Source: Hyphomicrobiales bacterium | GTDB taxonomy: Bacteria > Pseudomonadota > Alphaproteobacteria > Rhizobiales > Aestuariivirgaceae | Direction of reading: 5' to 3' | NCBI GenBank assembly: GCA_003151375.1 | Contig: PLXI01000083.1 | Location: 1-7,938 of the forward strand | DNA length: 7,938 nucleotides | In this document: positions 6,964-7,938 of the stretch, piece after piece | How positions within the stretch are numbered: position 1 is the first letter of the stretch | Layout of the letters: the number at the start of each line of letters is the position of its first letter | Program-made: the position numbers and the translations under genes | Notes under the pieces: generated by a model | Database searches by the model: none | Seen by the model: the letters and a program-made list of their open reading frames with translations, nothing else | Told to the model about the DNA's origin: nothing

Positions 6964-7938
6964 CCCGCCATTTTCTCCACAACTCTATCCAGCGCTACAT
7001 TCTCTCGCGCACCGGTTTTGCGGTTTTTAACTTCGGCAATGCCGTCTTTCAATCCGCGTGGGCCGATGATGAGCTGCCATGGTAGGCCGATTAAATCCAT
7101 GGTCGCGAATTTGGCACCGCCGGGTTGATTGCGATCATCATATAAAACTTCAACGCCTTTGGCGGTGAGACCCTTATAGATTTTTTCTGCGGCAGCATCG
7201 GCTTCGGCATCGCCTGATTTGATGTTGATAAGACCGACTTTGAAAGGTGCCACAGATTCAGGCCAGATGATGCCATCTTTATCGTGGCTGGCCTCAATGA
7301 TGCCTCCCACGAGGCGTGAGACGCCAATGCCGTAAGAACCTGATTGCAGCGTTACCTTTTTGCCGTCTTGGCCTTGCACTTCGCAGCCCATGGGCAACGA
7401 GTATTTATCGCCGAAGAAGAAGATGTGGCCCACTTCGATGCCACGGCCAGTGACGCGGTTAGCCTGCGGCACGCGAGTTTCATAATCTTCAGTATCATGC
7501 ATTTCAGATGTGGCGGCATACATGTTGGTGAATTTATCCACCACCTTGGCCACTTCGCTCACATCATCATAATCAATCTCAAAGTTCTTCCAATCCATGT
7601 CTTGGAAGCGGCTATCGAAGAACACTTCTGATTCACCGGTTGGGGCGAGAATTAAGAACTCATGGCTGTCTTTGCCGCCGATAGGGCCGGTTTCAGCGCG
7701 CATGGGAACGGCTTGCAACCCCATGCGGGCAAAGGTGCGCAAATAGCTCACAAACATTTTGTTGTAAGAATGCTGGCCAGCTTCGCGTGTCAGATCAAAT
7801 GAATAAGCATGTTTCATCAAGAATTCGCGACCACGCATCACGCCATAACGCGGACGCACTTCATCGCGGAACTTCCATTGAATGTGATAAAGATTGCGCG
7901 GCACGTCTTTATAGCTCTGAACTCCCGAGCGGAAAATA
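6960..7938 (-). CDS. proS: Prolyl-tRNA synthetase, C-terminal part (5' end beyond the window)
   Basis: This class II synthetase charges tRNA-Pro with proline in the cytoplasm. The reading frame stays open to the window edge, so about 325 residues are visible. The valine at 7904 is a GTG codon inside the gene and not a start, because conserved sequence (FRSGVQSYKD, then VPRNLYHIQW) continues upstream of it. Numbering from that valine: motif 2 FRDEVRPRYGVMRGREF (12-28), the ETGPIGGKDSHEF block (71-83), motif 3 with GSYGIGVSR (189-197), and an anticodon-binding domain from about 219 to the end (VEVLYDDR, PGGAKF, LPWQLIIGPRG). Between APTGESEVFF (87-96) and EVGHIFFFG (157-165) there are only about 60 residues, where E. 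coli ProRS has an editing insertion of about 180. It is therefore the short alphaproteobacterial type. The full length is probably about 440 residues, so roughly 115 N-terminal residues, including motif 1, lie outside. It heads the visible operon. Confidence 0.95.
   Translation of the reverse strand, partial: IFRSGVQSYKDVPRNLYHIQWKFRDEVRPRYGVMRGREFLMKHAYSFDLTREAGQHSYNKMFVSYLRTFARMGLQAVPMRAETGPIGGKDSHEFLILAPTGESEVFFDSRFQDMDWKNFEIDYDDVSEVAKVVDKFTNMYAATSEMHDTEDYETRVPQANRVTGRGIEVGHIFFFGDKYSLPMGCEVQGQDGKKVTLQSGSYGIGVSRLVGGIIEASHDKDGIIWPESVAPFKVGLINIKSGDAEADAAAEKIYKGLTAKGVEVLYDDRNQPGGAKFATMDLIGLPWQLIIGPRGLKDGIAEVKNRKTGARENVALDRVVEKMAG

Noticed and set aside
1..7938. A mobile element, defence system, CRISPR array or tRNA/rRNA gene.
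   Set aside because: No transposase, integrase, direct-repeat array, terminal inverted repeats or tRNA-like cloverleaf was seen. Nearly all the sequence is accounted for by six ordinary genes.

Overview
The window looks like a chromosomal housekeeping segment of an alphaproteobacterium, most likely Hyphomicrobiales (Rhizobiales) or a near relative. Three things point there. The minus-strand order proS-lolC-lolD-dnaE is an arrangement I recall from that group. The prolyl-tRNA synthetase is the short form without a full editing insertion. The small PAS_5-type and tandem-PilZ proteins are also typical of alphaproteobacteria. Base composition looks moderate and even across the genes. I see no insertion sequence, phage gene, CRISPR array, tRNA, rRNA or sign of recent transfer.

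Left arm, plus strand (1-1464): a 210-residue single-domain PAS_5 protein with a good Shine-Dalgarno sequence is followed by a 169-bp intergenic region. Next comes a 201-residue protein with two PilZ-like domains that begins at TTG. The two could form a small sensing or c-di-GMP module, but neither has an output domain and the gap between them suggests separate promoters.

Right arm, minus strand (read from 7938 down to 1478): the 3' part of proS (prolyl-tRNA synthetase, running off the window), lolC (lipoprotein-releasing permease), lolD (its ATPase) and dnaE (replicative DNA polymerase alpha subunit). proS/lolC and lolC/lolD each overlap by ATGA, and dnaE starts about 69 bp after lolD with no terminator visible between them. 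This reads as one operon combining translation, lipoprotein export to the outer membrane and replication. dnaE and the PilZ gene converge with only 13 bp between their stop codons.

I found no convincing undescribed system. The points most worth a second look are the PilZ protein whose c-di-GMP motifs are split between its two domains, the ProRS that lacks the full cis-editing domain, the hook-bearing LolC-type permease that stands alone with LolD, and the degenerate PHP metal site of DnaE.
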